A stretch of DNA of 64,000 nucleotides from positions 23,116 to 87,115 of the forward strand of contig DAINAR010000009.1 in NCBI GenBank assembly GCA_036733345.1, read 5' to 3'. Position 1 is the stretch's first letter, and every line of letters starts with the position of its first letter. Positions 1-10,600 of the stretch are shown in pieces. The notes under the pieces were generated by a model, which was not told where the DNA came from, did no database searches, and saw only the letters and a list, made by a program, of their open reading frames with translations. The DNA is from JAFGMQ01 sp036733345 (GTDB lineage Bacteria > Desulfobacterota > DSM-4660 > Desulfatiglandales > Desulfatiglandaceae). The position numbers and the translations under genes are program-made.

Positions 1-26
1 GAAAGTGGATCTGCGCAAACAAAAAC

Positions 27-290
27 TTAAATCCGGCAGGCGGACAAGATTTGCCAACCAGCCAACCAGCCAACCAGCCAAAGGCTGGTAAAAGTCTGGT
101 AAAAGGCTGGTAAACCATCCATAGGCTGGTAAACCATCCATAGGCTGGTAAAAGGCAGACAAGATCCGCCATAAACACGGCGGACAAGCCCGCCATAAAC
201 ACGGCGGACAAGTCCCCGACCCCCGGGTCGTTCAATGCTTTTCAATATACCCCGCTGCTTGCCTCGGGGCAGGCACAGCTTGTTTCACAA
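27..290 (-). repeat. Intergenic compound repeat, copy 1
   Basis: Read on the minus strand, this block begins with a GC-rich hairpin (CCCCG...GCGGGG), then the core AAAAGCATTGAACG, a GGGG-rich palindrome and GGGGACTTGTC, two tandem units of GCCGTGTTTATGGCGG, and a run of TTTACCAGCC/TATGGATGG and TTGGCTGG units. A second copy in the opposite orientation lies after recB near 11.4 kb, and a related GGCTGGTAAA block lies near 16.0 kb. The unit lengths vary and there are no unique spacers, so it is not a CRISPR array. The hairpin and core overlap the last codons of the CoA-binding gene. It is probably a non-autonomous intergenic repeat. Confidence 0.75.
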
Positions 291-720
291 GTTTCGAATG
301 CTCGATCTTCATGCATTTTGACTGCACAACATTAAGTCCCGCAGCTGTTGCCCTGTCGGCAGCCTCATTATGAGCAAGTCCAAGCTGCATCCATACAACC
401 TTCGCCTTAATATTAATTGCTTCATCAACTATTCCGGGTATTGCAGGTACCTGCCTGAAAATATCGACAATTTCTACCTGACCGGGAATTGATTTCAGAT
501 CCGGATATGATTTTTCTCCCAGGACTTCCTGCTTCTCAGGATTGACCGGAATAATTGTATAACCATGATTTTTAAGATAATCTGCAACTCTATAGCTGGC
601 ACTGGCTGGGTCATCTGAAAGCCCCACAACAGCAACTGCCCTGTTTTTTTCAAGTATATCTTTTATCTCGTCATCAGGCGGGTTTGTTAAAGGCACCTCG
701 CATGCCATATTTTCTGTCAT
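232..720 (-). CDS. CoA-binding domain protein (Rossmann fold), C-terminus rewritten by a repeat
   Basis: A 162-residue protein of the CoA_binding_2 type (YccU-like). It shows the Rossmann beta-alpha-beta start AVAVVGLSDDP near residue 28, then YRVADYLKNHGY and IIPVNP, the usual family signatures, and later KVVWMQLGL. Family members bind CoA or nucleotide, and their cellular role is not well defined. The ATG is preceded by GGAG eight bases upstream. The conserved part ends with the SKCMKIEH segment. The last thirteen or so residues (PAPRQAAGYIEKH) and the stop lie inside the intergenic repeat, so the original 3' end was probably replaced. It stands alone, with a 55-base gap from the downstream end of its minus-strand neighbour. 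Confidence 0.88.
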   Translation of the reverse strand: MTENMACEVPLTNPPDDEIKDILEKNRAVAVVGLSDDPASASYRVADYLKNHGYTIIPVNPEKQEVLGEKSYPDLKSIPGQVEIVDIFRQVPAIPGIVDEAINIKAKVVWMQLGLAHNEAADRATAAGLNVVQSKCMKIEHSKLVKQAVPAPRQAAGYIEKH

Positions 721-775
721 TTTGATTTCTCCAGAAAACTAAGGGGAATTGAATAAATAGAAATTAACCTTTATT

Positions 776-1405
776 TCAGTAGGTTAGTAAAGGTGTTTTT
801 CCGAAATGGGTTGGTTCCTTTAACTGCTTTAGTATAAAATCTGCTACATCAGAACGTGAAATCCGCCCTGCTTTTATTCCCTTCAAATCATCCAGAACCC
901 TGTACTTTCCGGTTCGAGGGCCGTTAGTAAGAAATCCCGGACGCACTATCATCCAATTGCACTTGCTGTCTTTGATCAGGGCCTCTTCACGGTCTTTATC
1001 CTTGTATATCTGTTTTAAAAGCAGAGGGTTTACTATCCGGTCGTAGAGAAAACCGCCGTGCCCCCTGCTGTCCCCCGCACCGATCCCCGTTATAACAATA
1101 AGCTTCATCTCCGCATTGTTTCCGATTGCGGAAAGTACATTCATGATACTCCTGGAAAACAGGAAAACAGGTTTTAGAGTTGGAGGCATTCCCACACAGA
1201 CACAGACAGCATCCTGGCCGGAAGTGACAGCGAAGACACTTGATGGATCAAGAATATCACCCTTAATCTTATGCAGGCCTGGATTTGCTATTCGAAGTTT
1301 GTCAGGCTTTCTCAGGAGAGCGGTAATCTCATGGCCATCCTCAAGTGCAAATTTCAATAACTGACTGCCTATACCGCGAGAGGCACCGATAATTGTTAAC
1401 TTCAT
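776..1405 (-). CDS. NAD(P)-binding atypical SDR (NmrA/YwnB-like)
   Basis: A 209-residue protein opening with KLTIIGASRGIGSQLL, the glycine-rich dinucleotide motif of atypical short-chain dehydrogenases (GxxGxxG type with a following helix). Further on it has the typical KGDILDP acidic segment, VTGIGAGDSRG and a late YR-containing strand. It lacks the YxxxK catalytic pair of classical SDRs, as is usual for NmrA/NAD(P)H-binding PF13460 proteins. These act as redox sensors or reductases of unknown substrate. Both this gene and the next are on the minus strand but are not tightly spaced, so joint transcription is only possible. Function beyond nucleotide binding cannot be assigned. Confidence 0.85.
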   Translation of the reverse strand: MKLTIIGASRGIGSQLLKFALEDGHEITALLRKPDKLRIANPGLHKIKGDILDPSSVFAVTSGQDAVCVCVGMPPTLKPVFLFSRSIMNVLSAIGNNAEMKLIVITGIGAGDSRGHGGFLYDRIVNPLLLKQIYKDKDREEALIKDSKCNWMIVRPGFLTNGPRTGKYRVLDDLKGIKAGRISRSDVADFILKQLKEPTHFGKTPLLTY

Positions 1406-1840
1406 AGTATAATCCCCCTTTTACTTTAACCTGGACAAGCATTTTACCCAGTTCATGCATTCTTCATGGCTTGAGTATTCTGTTTGATATCCCCGGCCTC
1501 GTCAGTGCTCGCATGTACCATTATCTTTTAAAAACATTTTGCAAACTTGCCCGTATAGGAAGGAGATACCCGTTTTGCTCCCACATCTTCGCCGCCTCTT
1601 AAATCTGAATACCCTTTGTTCGCAATGCTATCCGTCCCTCTCCCGTGGCCGCACCATGCGGCAGCCATAGGGTCGGGCTGAAAAAGGCTCCACATTGACA
1701 GGTTTTCGATTGACCTTTGATTATTATATTTCTTAACTGGCTGATTTTTTTAAGAAACTAACGCTCATTTGGCAGCTTCAGCTTAATTGTTTCAATAATA
1801 TTATTATTGGCAGAAATATAAATTATGCAGGTTCCTAACC
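1406..1840. other. Gene-free interval
   Basis: No open frame with a ribosome-binding site and recognisable protein is visible on either strand. The AT-rich end next to rfbC has a short palindrome, CAATAATATTATTATTG, about 45 bases after that gene's stop, which could help end the minus-strand rfb transcript. A GC-richer stretch near 1620-1690 has no identified content. Confidence 0.5.
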
Positions 1841-2398
1841 TTAATAAACAGGCAAAAAATCTTCAGGAATTTTGTGCAGCAGAGGATTTTTGTTATCTTT
1901 TTCAGACAGTATCGGAGAGCTGAGAGGCCAATTTATACCTATATCCGGGTCAGACCATGAAACCCCGTATTCATCACCGGGGAAATAAAAATCTGTGCAC
2001 TTGTAGATAACGTCCGCTGTCTCGCTCAGCACACAGAAACCATGTGCAAATCCTTCAGGCACAAAGATCTGAATATTATTTTTTGAAGAGAGATATGCCC
2101 CGAACCACCGGCCGAACGAAGGTGAACCCCGTCGGATATCAACGGCCACATCAAATATTTCCCCTGTGACCACATACACCAGTTTCCCCTGGGCATTCTT
2201 AAGCTGATAATGGAGTCCACGCAGAACCCCCTTTCTTGAATGGGACTGGTTATCCTGAACAAATTCACGGGCAATTCCCAATTCTTTATATTTGGCCTCG
2301 TGGTATGTCTCAGAGAAAAAGCCTCGATCATCAGTGAACCTGTCCGGTTGGATCAAAATGACCCCTTCAATCCCTGTTGTTGATTTTTTTACAGGCAC
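1841..2398 (-). CDS. rfbC: dTDP-4-dehydrorhamnose 3,5-epimerase
   Basis: A 185-residue RmlC-type cupin epimerase that converts dTDP-4-dehydro-6-deoxyglucose to the L-lyxo form in dTDP-rhamnose synthesis. Family signatures seen are FTDDRGFFSETY near residue 22, FVQDNQSHSRKGVLRGLHYQ (with the active-site His and the RGLHYQ motif), GKLVYVVTGEIFDVAVDIR, and VPEGFAHGFCVLSE with the second conserved His. Length fits the family. Its start codon overlaps the stop of rfbA by one base, so the two are translationally coupled. rfbB and rfbD are not in the window, so the pathway must be completed elsewhere. Confidence 0.97.
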   Translation of the reverse strand: MPVKKSTTGIEGVILIQPDRFTDDRGFFSETYHEAKYKELGIAREFVQDNQSHSRKGVLRGLHYQLKNAQGKLVYVVTGEIFDVAVDIRRGSPSFGRWFGAYLSSKNNIQIFVPEGFAHGFCVLSETADVIYKCTDFYFPGDEYGVSWSDPDIGINWPLSSPILSEKDNKNPLLHKIPEDFLPVY

Positions 2399-3279
2399 TA
2401 TTGTTTATCCACCTCTTCGTTTGCGATCTCCATCAGGTAATGGCCATAGTCATTTTTTATTGTGTCTTTGGCAAGCTCTTTAAGCCGGTCTCTGTCTATG
2501 TATCCAAGGCGAAAGGCAATCTCTTCAACGCATGAAATCTTAAGCCCCTGTCTTTCCTGAATAGCCTGCACAAAATTGGCCGCCTGTTGAAGTGATTTAT
2601 GGGTTCCGGTATCAAGCCAGGCAAAACCCCTGCCAAGCAGTTCTACCTTGAGCTGACCACGACGCAGGTATTCCAGGTTCACATCAGTAATCTCCAATTC
2701 GCCCCGCGGTGAAGGTTTGAGATTTTCCGCTATACTTACGACCTGGTTATCATAAAAATAAAGCCCCGGAATGGCATACCTGGATCTGGGCTTTACAGGC
2801 TTTTCTTCAAGCCCGGTGACATTCATTTGTTTGTCAAATTCCACTACACCATACCGCTCAGGGTCATGTACGGGATAACCGAAGATTATGCCTCCATGTT
2901 CAAAATCAGTAGATTTCCTGAGAGTCTCAGGCAAACCATGCCCGTGAAATATGTTGTCTCCCAGGACAAGAGCGACTTTATCATCACCTATAAATGTCTT
3001 GCCAATTATGAATGCCTGGGCCAGACCCTCTGGACGCGGCTGTTCAGCGTATGAAAATGAAAGGCCAAGCTGAGAACCATCCGATAAAAGCTCTCTGAAT
3101 CTGGGCAGGTCTTCCGGTGTGGAGATGATAAGGATATCGCGAATGCCTGAAAGCATCAGCACGGAAAGAGGGTAAAAAATCATAGGTTTGTCATATATTG
3201 GCAGAAGCTGTTTGCTAACCACGCGTGTTATCGGGTAAAGTCTAGTGCCTGATCCTCCGGCAAGTATTATCCCTTTCAT
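2398..3279 (-). CDS. rfbA: Glucose-1-phosphate thymidylyltransferase
   Basis: A 293-residue RmlA enzyme, which joins glucose-1-phosphate and dTTP to give dTDP-glucose, the first step of dTDP-rhamnose synthesis. It starts MKGIILAGGSGTRLYP, the nucleotidyl-transferase signature, followed by KQLLPIYDKPMIFYPL, LVLGDNIFHG, GVVEFD, EEKPVKPRS and RGFAWLDTGTH, all in the expected order. Length is that of the long RmlA subgroup. It is the upstream gene of a two-gene minus-strand operon with rfbC. The product probably feeds O-antigen or exopolysaccharide assembly. Confidence 0.98.
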   Translation of the reverse strand: MKGIILAGGSGTRLYPITRVVSKQLLPIYDKPMIFYPLSVLMLSGIRDILIISTPEDLPRFRELLSDGSQLGLSFSYAEQPRPEGLAQAFIIGKTFIGDDKVALVLGDNIFHGHGLPETLRKSTDFEHGGIIFGYPVHDPERYGVVEFDKQMNVTGLEEKPVKPRSRYAIPGLYFYDNQVVSIAENLKPSPRGELEITDVNLEYLRRGQLKVELLGRGFAWLDTGTHKSLQQAANFVQAIQERQGLKISCVEEIAFRLGYIDRDRLKELAKDTIKNDYGHYLMEIANEEVDKQ

Positions 3280-3840
3280 AAAAGCTTTATCCTTATTTCA
3301 AAAGATTTTTCAATGGCCTTTGTATTTATCTTACATTAAGCGGCAAATGTTCAGAGCAAATTTAACAATATATGTAAAGATTGTAAAGACAGAGTTTTTC
3401 CTGATCACTATCAAGTTATCATCAGCGGCGTTTATACTCTTTTGGCGGGTCTCGGGTTGTCATTTCGATTTGACCCATCTGAAAGTATTTCATATACTGT
3501 TTTCGGCCTGAGTTGCCTTTTTATCGTAAAGTTATAGAATGAAAAAACTTTTTAAAAAACAGGAGAATATTTGACAGGATAACAGGATATCCAAGATACA
3601 AGTGCTTTTAATCAAAACAGTATAGCGCAATCTCACGGCCTAAATTAAGCATAAAATTAAAAATTTTAAACAAGAGATTAATATGATGCCTTCATGTGAC
3701 TGCTGTTAATTCCTAATACACAGAGTTGCGAAGCATAGAAAGAGCTTTCGCGTTAATCCAGTTAATCCTGTCAAAAAATTTGAATGTGAGTTGGTAAATA
3801 CCTCTTCATTAATCAGTACGCATACATATATTGGATTATT
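3280..3840. other. Gene-free interval with a dispersed inverted repeat
   Basis: This AT-rich interval holds no convincing gene. TTTGACAGGATAACAGGAT near 3571 and GTTAATCCTGTCAA near 3761 are inverted copies of a common REP-like motif, enclosing about 170 bases. The promoters of the rfbA-rfbC operon (leftward) and of the DUF1285-recC side (rightward) must lie here, but no strong -35/-10 pair was picked out. Confidence 0.45.
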
Positions 3841-4320
3841 ATGAAACAAATGCAAACAAATCTACCACCCTGTGAGATATACATTAACAAAGAAGGGCGC
3901 TGGTTCCATAAAGGAGCCGAAATGATCCGGCGTGATTTTATCAGGCTTTTTTATCAAAATATGGAACTGAATTCAGCTGGTCAATACGTGATCAACTGGA
4001 AGGGACAGTTCTGCTATGTGGATGTGGAGGATACGGCCTTTGTAGTTCACAGCGCAGTTTATGAGGATCCCGTTCCAAATCAGGAGGGCAGGTTTATCCT
4101 GTACCTCAATGATGATACAAAAGAAGAACTTTTACCGGATACCCTTTACGTTGGCAATGAGCATGTTCTTTATTGCGCGGTCAAAAACCGTACCTACCCT
4201 GCCCGTTTCAATCGAGCCTCCTATTATCAGATAGCGCAGTATATAGAAGAAGAAAATGGTTCATATTTTCTGCGGCTGAATGGAATAAAACATGTGATCT
4301 ATCAAGGTACTGTCCCTTGA
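3841..4320 (+). CDS. DUF1285-family protein
   Basis: A 159-residue protein resembling DUF1285 (PF06938). It opens with a segment reading PPCEIYINKEGRWFHKG, then IRRDFIRLFY, YVINWKGQFCYVDVEDTAFVV and the late KHVIYQG, which follow the family's order of beta-rich motifs. The biochemical role is unknown. A start at the third codon-group Met (3850) is also possible; there is no clear ribosome-binding site before either. It precedes recC by 92 bases on the same strand and may share its transcript. Confidence 0.8.
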   Translation: MKQMQTNLPPCEIYINKEGRWFHKGAEMIRRDFIRLFYQNMELNSAGQYVINWKGQFCYVDVEDTAFVVHSAVYEDPVPNQEGRFILYLNDDTKEELLPDTLYVGNEHVLYCAVKNRTYPARFNRASYYQIAQYIEEENGSYFLRLNGIKHVIYQGTVP

Positions 4321-4412
4321 CCGGAAGATGGGCACCCGCTCTACATGCTCGGGAATCAGATGCCGGGGAGCCGTGAATATTTTAATCAGTAACATGAAAA
4401 CAGAGGTCTTTT

Positions 4413-7400
4413 TTGTCCGGCCTGAAACTTCATACAAGTAACAGATTGGAAAGGCTTGCTGATAAGCTGACAGACCTGATCAGCACCCCGCTTGCTTCTC
4501 CTTTTGAAAAAGAGACTATTGTTGTGCAGAGCAAGGGCATGGAGCGCTGGTTATCCATGGAAATAGCAAGGCGTTGCGGTGTCTGTGCAAATATAAGGTT
4601 CCCCTTTCCCAATGGATTTGTATATGAAATCTTTAAGGAAACAATCCCGGACTTCACTGAAACTTCTTCTTATGATCCCCGGATTATGGCCTGGAAGATA
4701 ATGGATCTTATCCCCTCGCTTATTCAGAATCATGCCTTCAGGACTTTAAAAAATTATCTGAAAAACACAAAGGATCTTCTAAAGCGCTATCAGCTTGCAG
4801 AGCGAATTGCCGACATATTTGATCAGTACCTCCTTTTTCGCCCTGAAATGATTTTTAAATGGGAAAAGGGAGAAGAGAACCACTGGCAGGCGATGCTGTG
4901 GAGGGAGCTTGTTAAAAGGGATGATGGCAGACACCGTGCCGCCCTTGGAAAGGCGTTTTTTGAATTGCTTGAAAGACCAGATACACGCATAGAATGTCTT
5001 GCAGAAAGGATTTCAGTCTTCGGGATTTCTGCGCTTCCCAGGTTTCACATGCAGGTATTGGCCGCTATTTCGAGGTTCACTCAGGTAAACCTTTTTTTGA
5101 TGAATCCCTGCAGGGAATACTGGGGCGATATCTTTTCCGGCAAGGACATGGCAAAGGCGACAGTAAAAGCAGGGAATCAGGGCCTTTCAGTTGAAGATCT
5201 CCATATCGAAAAAGGAAACACCCTGCTTGCATCCATGGGAAAGCTGGGGCGGGATTTTTTCAGGCTCATAAATGATTTTTCTTTCGAGGAGTCTGAGTAT
5301 TTTGAACGCCCCGAAGGTAATAACCTTCTTTCATACATCCAGTCTGATATCCTTGACCTTCGGGATATACAGGAAGAAGTGTGCGAGAAGAGGGTTATCG
5401 ATATTAATGACGGCTCATTGCAAATCCATTCATGTCACAGCCCGATGCGTGAAATGGAGGTGCTTCGTGACCGAATCCTCGATCTCCTGGAAAAAAATCC
5501 GGATCTCCACCCAAGGGACATCCTTGTCATGGCGCCGGATATAGAAACCTATACACCATATATTCAGGCGGTGTTTGATACCCCGGCCAGCTATACAGAG
5601 GGAATCCCTTTCAGTATTGCAGACAGGACTATCAGAAATGAAGGCTCTATAATAGAAAAATTCCTGGCTGTTCTTGATCTTTGCGGCAGTCGTTTGGGCG
5701 CATCAGAGGTCATTACTATCCTTGAATCTCCTGCGGTCAGCAGAAGATTTAGTCTGGATGAAAGTGACCTTGATTCTGTTCGCCGATGGGTACGGGAAAC
5801 AGGTATCAGGCTGGGTATCGATGGGCAAAGCCTTGCTGATATGGGCCTGCCGGGCCTTGAAGATAATACATGGAAGGCAGGTCTTCAAAGGCTCCTTCTT
5901 GGTTATGCCATGCCGGGTAAGGGCGAAAGGATTTTCAGGGGCGTGCTCCCTTACGATGATGTGGAAGGGGCTGACGCCTCAATCCTGGGGAGATTTGCAG
6001 AATTTACTGATCGTCTTTTTACACAGGTGAGATCACTGGAGGGAATACATACACCCTGTGAGTGGTCAGATATATTAAAGAAGCTCATAGACGAGCTCTT
6101 TATGCCTGATGAGACTTCAGAGAAAGAATTCCTGACAATAGGCAGAACGTTGAACGATCTTTATGAGATTGAGAAGGTATCGGATTTTTCAGGAAAGGTT
6201 GATATAAAAGTTATCAGGTGCTTCCTGAAGCAGAATTTTGAAAAAGAGGGCTTTTTTTCAGGGTTTATTACAGGCGGTGTGACATTCTGCGCGATGCTGC
6301 CGATGCGGAGTATTCCATTTAAGGTGATTTGTCTCGTAGGCATGAATAACGATGCATATCCAAGGCAAACCAGGCAGTTAGGTTTTGATCTTATTGCAAA
6401 ATATCCTCAGCCAGGGGACAGGTCAAGACGAGATGACGACAGATACCTGTTTCTGGAGTCAATACTTTCCGCCAGAGAAATATTGTACATCAGTCATGCG
6501 GGTCAAAGCATACAGGACAACAGCCTTATTCCGCCGTCAGTTCTGGTGAGTGAGCTTCTGGATTATGTTGAACAGGGCTTCGAGATTCAAGGGCACAGGA
6601 GTCTGGATAGTATTTTCATAAAACATCGCCTTCAGGCCTTCAACCCTGAGTATTTTAAAAATAATGGGGGCCTTTTCAGCTATTCACGGGAAAACCTTCA
6701 GGCAGCCCGATGCATGCAGGAAACGCGGCATGCCCCTGTTCCTTTTATTTCAAAAGGTCTTTCAGAGCCCGAGGAGGAGTGGAAAAATATTGATATTGGT
6801 GATCTGATTTCCTTTTTCCGTAATCCGGCAAAATATCTGCTCACCAGGCGCCTGAATATTTATCTGGATGAGAGAAGGCTGGTTTTATCAGATACGGAGC
6901 CTTTTGATCTTAAAGGGCTGGAAAGATATCTGCTTGAAGAAGACCTTGTTAAAAGAAGGTTTAAAGGCTGCAATACCAGAGACATTTTTCACATAACAAG
7001 GGCTTCAGGCCTGCTCCCGCACGGCACGGTGGGAGAATGCATCTTTGAGGATCTGATTGCCGGGGCAGAAGGCTTTGTAATTAAAACAACTGAATATATG
7101 CAGGGGCCAGTGCTTTCCCCTCTCAGTGCAGATCTTGGAATATCGGGGTTTAAACTGACAGGTATAATCGACGGCTTTTATGAAGGAGCTTTGATCCTAT
7201 ACAGATACGCAAGGATAAAACCGAAAGATCGCCTGAATGCATGGATTCATCATCTGGTACTCAATTGCCTCAGGCCCGATGGTTATCCTCAAACCACCAT
7301 GCTTGTCGGTCTTCGAACAGGCCAGGATGATCGGAAGTGGTCTTCATTCAAATACATGCCCATGCCTGCTGAAGCAAGTGAGGGTATCCTGAGCCAACTC

Positions 7401-7679
7401 CTTGATAAATACTGGCAGGGATTGACACAGCCGCTTCATTTTTTTCCTGAGTCTTCCTGGGAGTATGTGAGAAAAAGAATACAAAAAAACAAATCCGAAG
7501 GGGATTCACTTGAGTCGGCCCGCAGTATCTGGATTGGAAACGAGTACATGCCCGGCAGTGGTGAATGCGAAGACGAGTATTACAGATTATGTTTCGGTAA
7601 CATGGATCCTTTTGATTCAGAGTTTCAGCGCATTGGAGAGGAGATCCTCTTACCTCTGATGGACTGCGAGGAGGAGTGA
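4413..7679 (+). CDS. recC: Exodeoxyribonuclease V gamma subunit RecC
   Basis: A 1088-residue RecC, the subunit of RecBCD that splits DNA strands and recognises Chi, with an inactivated helicase/nuclease fold. The N-terminus carries the family pattern SNRLERLADKL, VVQSKGMERWLSMEIA and NIRFPFPNGFVYEIF. In the middle are HSCHSPMREMEVLRDRILDLLE and DILVMAPDIETY, both RecC hallmarks, and later GVTFCAMLPMRSIPFKVICLVGMN. The chosen start is TTG, preceded by GAGG with six bases between. An upstream ATG at 4394 is in another frame that closes at once. recB follows after four bases, so the two are one operon. Confidence 0.97.
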   Translation: MSGLKLHTSNRLERLADKLTDLISTPLASPFEKETIVVQSKGMERWLSMEIARRCGVCANIRFPFPNGFVYEIFKETIPDFTETSSYDPRIMAWKIMDLIPSLIQNHAFRTLKNYLKNTKDLLKRYQLAERIADIFDQYLLFRPEMIFKWEKGEENHWQAMLWRELVKRDDGRHRAALGKAFFELLERPDTRIECLAERISVFGISALPRFHMQVLAAISRFTQVNLFLMNPCREYWGDIFSGKDMAKATVKAGNQGLSVEDLHIEKGNTLLASMGKLGRDFFRLINDFSFEESEYFERPEGNNLLSYIQSDILDLRDIQEEVCEKRVIDINDGSLQIHSCHSPMREMEVLRDRILDLLEKNPDLHPRDILVMAPDIETYTPYIQAVFDTPASYTEGIPFSIADRTIRNEGSIIEKFLAVLDLCGSRLGASEVITILESPAVSRRFSLDESDLDSVRRWVRETGIRLGIDGQSLADMGLPGLEDNTWKAGLQRLLLGYAMPGKGERIFRGVLPYDDVEGADASILGRFAEFTDRLFTQVRSLEGIHTPCEWSDILKKLIDELFMPDETSEKEFLTIGRTLNDLYEIEKVSDFSGKVDIKVIRCFLKQNFEKEGFFSGFITGGVTFCAMLPMRSIPFKVICLVGMNNDAYPRQTRQLGFDLIAKYPQPGDRSRRDDDRYLFLESILSAREILYISHAGQSIQDNSLIPPSVLVSELLDYVEQGFEIQGHRSLDSIFIKHRLQAFNPEYFKNNGGLFSYSRENLQAARCMQETRHAPVPFISKGLSEPEEEWKNIDIGDLISFFRNPAKYLLTRRLNIYLDERRLVLSDTEPFDLKGLERYLLEEDLVKRRFKGCNTRDIFHITRASGLLPHGTVGECIFEDLIAGAEGFVIKTTEYMQGPVLSPLSADLGISGFKLTGIIDGFYEGALILYRYARIKPKDRLNAWIHHLVLNCLRPDGYPQTTMLVGLRTGQDDRKWSSFKYMPMPAEASEGILSQLLDKYWQGLTQPLHFFPESSWEYVRKRIQKNKSEGDSLESARSIWIGNEYMPGSGECEDEYYRLCFGNMDPFDSEFQRIGEEILLPLMDCEEE

Positions 7680-7683
7680 GGAA

Positions 7684-10600
7684 ATGAAGGATGTGAATGT
7701 GCCCCGCAATAATTTTGATCTGCTGAGCACACCTCTTCTGGCAGCCAATCTGATTGAGGCCAGCGCTGGAACCGGAAAGACCTATGCGATAACAGGGCTG
7801 TTTCTCAGGCTGCTTGTGGAGAGAAATCTCTCCCTTAAAGAGATCCTCATTGTTACATTTACCGAAGCTGCTACCCAGGAATTGAAGTACAGGATTCGTA
7901 CCAGGCTGCGTCAGGCCATAAAGGTATTTTCAGGCGAGCGTAGTGATGACATTTTTCTGAATGATCTTGCACAAAGGAACAAAGACTCAAGCTCTGTCCC
8001 TGGAATCTTGAAAGAAGCACTGCGGGGGTTTGATCAGGCTGCAATATTTACCATCCACGGTTTTTGCAGGCAAATGCTTCAAAGACATGCCTTTGAAAGC
8101 GGTAGTCTATTTGATACAGAGCTGATTACTGATTTGCATAATCTTCAGAAGGAAATCGGCGAAGATTTCTGGCGAAGACATTTTTACAGGGCATCTCCTC
8201 TTTTTGTCAGATATGCAATGGATAACAAATTCAGCCCGGCCGGGCTTCTTTCGATTTTGGGTGGAAGGGTTGCTCAACCATACCTGAAGGTTATTCCCGC
8301 GGCAGAAATCCCTGATACTTCAGTCCAGGAAGAAGAATTCACGTGCGTCCTCAATAAAGTACGGGAGAACTGGCAAACAGCAGGGCCTGAAGTCGAAAAG
8401 ATACTTGCTTCATATGAAGGCCTCAACAGGGTTAAATACAGGAGAGACAGGGTCATTGAATGGGTCAGGGCCATGGATGAATTTGCAGCATCAACCAGTC
8501 TCAATGTTATGCTTTTCAATGGATTTGAGAAGTTCACGGCGAGCGAATTAAAGATATCGGTAAAGCAGGATAAATCTCCTCCTTATCATAATTTTTTTGA
8601 GCTCTGTGAAATCCTGTTACAGAAAAAGGATCAGCTTGAGAGGGTATTTGAACGCCGTCTCCTCGGATTAAAGGCCGAACTCTTTCATTATGCTGAAGAG
8701 GAACTTAAAAGAAGGAAGAAGGAGAAAAACATTCAGTCTTTTGATGATCTTCTGCTGAATATGAAGGCAGCCCTTAAGGGTGAGGGAGGGGAAGGGCTTG
8801 GAAAAGCAATAAGAGGTGAATTCAAGGCGGCTCTAATAGATGAATTCCAGGACACTGACCCTGTACAGTATGAAATTTTTAAACAGGTATTTGGAGGCAG
8901 GGACAGCATCCTCTTTCTGATAGGAGATCCAAAGCAGGCGATATACGGTTTTCGTGGCGCGGATGTATTTACCTACATGGATGCCGCAGGAGATGTTAAA
9001 TCGCAGTATACGCTGGGAATAAACTGGCGGTCAGAACCAGGTTTAATAGACGCTGTAAATACAATCTTTTCAAGGGCAAACCTGCCCTTTGTCTATGAAA
9101 AAATTTCATTTCAACCTGTTGCTCCCGCTGTAAAGGAACATCCTGAGGTTTTAAGGATAAACGGAAAGCATGAACCGTCTCTGCAGATGTGGTTTGTGAA
9201 TGAGGATGAAGAAACAGAATCCGGAAAGACCATTAACAAGGGAAGGGCGAGGGATCTGATTAAAAGGGCTGTAGCGAGTGAAATATCGAGGATTCTCACT
9301 CTTGGCAGAGAAGGACTGTTTAAGCTGGGGGATCGGCCTCTTGCGCAAGAGGATATAGCTGTACTGGTGAGGACAAACGCCGAGGCCAAGTTGATACAGG
9401 AGGCGCTGTCCGGCATTTTTGTGCCAAGCGTTCTTTTCAGTACCGGCAGCCTTTTTGATTCTCATGAAGCCGTGGAAATGGAACGGCTGCTTAAAGGAAT
9501 CATTGAGCCGAACAATGAGAAGAGTGTTAAAGCAGCACTTGCAACAGATATAATTGGCATCAGAGGGGAGGATTTTGACAGCCGGGAAGAGGATGAGAGC
9601 GGATGGGAGAAATGGCCTGGCAGATTGAATATGTATCATGATTTATGGAATGAACGGGGTTTTATCCGTATGTTCAGGCAGTTCATGATGCAGGAGAATG
9701 TACTTGAAAGACTCATGTCTTTGCCTGATGGAGAGCGGCGCAATACAAATCTGCTGCACCTTGCAGAGGTTCTTCACCGAACCTCCATTGACAGGAAACT
9801 GGGGATGACAGGTCTTCTGAAATGGTTTTATGAGCAGATGCATGCGGACATGCAGCCTTCAGAGGAGCACCAGCTGCGCCTTGAAAGTGACGAAAATGCG
9901 GTAAAGATAGTGACCATCCATAAAAGCAAGGGACTTGAATATCCCGTGGTGTTCTGCCCCTTTTCATGGGAAGGTTCAAACACAAGAACCTCAAAAGAAC
10001 CCTTCACATTCCACGATGAAGCAGACAACATGGCCCTGACGCTTGATCTGGGGTCAGAGCAAAGAAATGTTAATCTAATGGCTTATAAAAAGGAGCTTCT
10101 GGCGGAAAATCTGCGGCTTTTGTATGTGGCTTTAACAAGGGCAAAAAATCTTTGTTATCTGGTATGGGGCTGTTTTAAGGATGCTGAGTCTTCAGCACTT
10201 TCATATCTGCTTCATAAGCCGGATGCATGCAAGCAGGAAGAAAGCCCTGCAACTGCTGCGGGATTGAGGTTTAAGGGGCCGGCCAATGAAGATGCACTGT
10301 CGGAACTTGAGGATATCGCCTGCATGGCCGGCGGGGAAATAGGTTTAACAAAGATGCCAGTTGGAAGGGCAGAGAAATTTTCATTCCTGAAAGAAGATAA
10401 AGCGAAGCTGTCATGCCGTGAATTTTCAAGGGTAATTGATCGCGGCTGGCGAATTTCAAGTTATTCTTCCTTGACATCAGGGCTGGCCCATTTTGATGAA
10501 ATGCCTGACAGGGATACAATAAGTCCGACCGATATTGCTGAGAATCGGCATGAGAATAAATCGGTTTTTGAAGAAAAAATGCTGGATATTTTTTCCTTTC

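Noticed and set aside
60..230. Tandem repeats resembling a short CRISPR array
   Set aside because: Units are 8-18 bases, contiguous, of mixed type and without unique spacers; no cas genes are in the window.
3245..3511. 88-codon plus-strand frame after rfbA
   Set aside because: It overlaps the rfbA start in antisense, is low complexity and lacks a ribosome-binding site.
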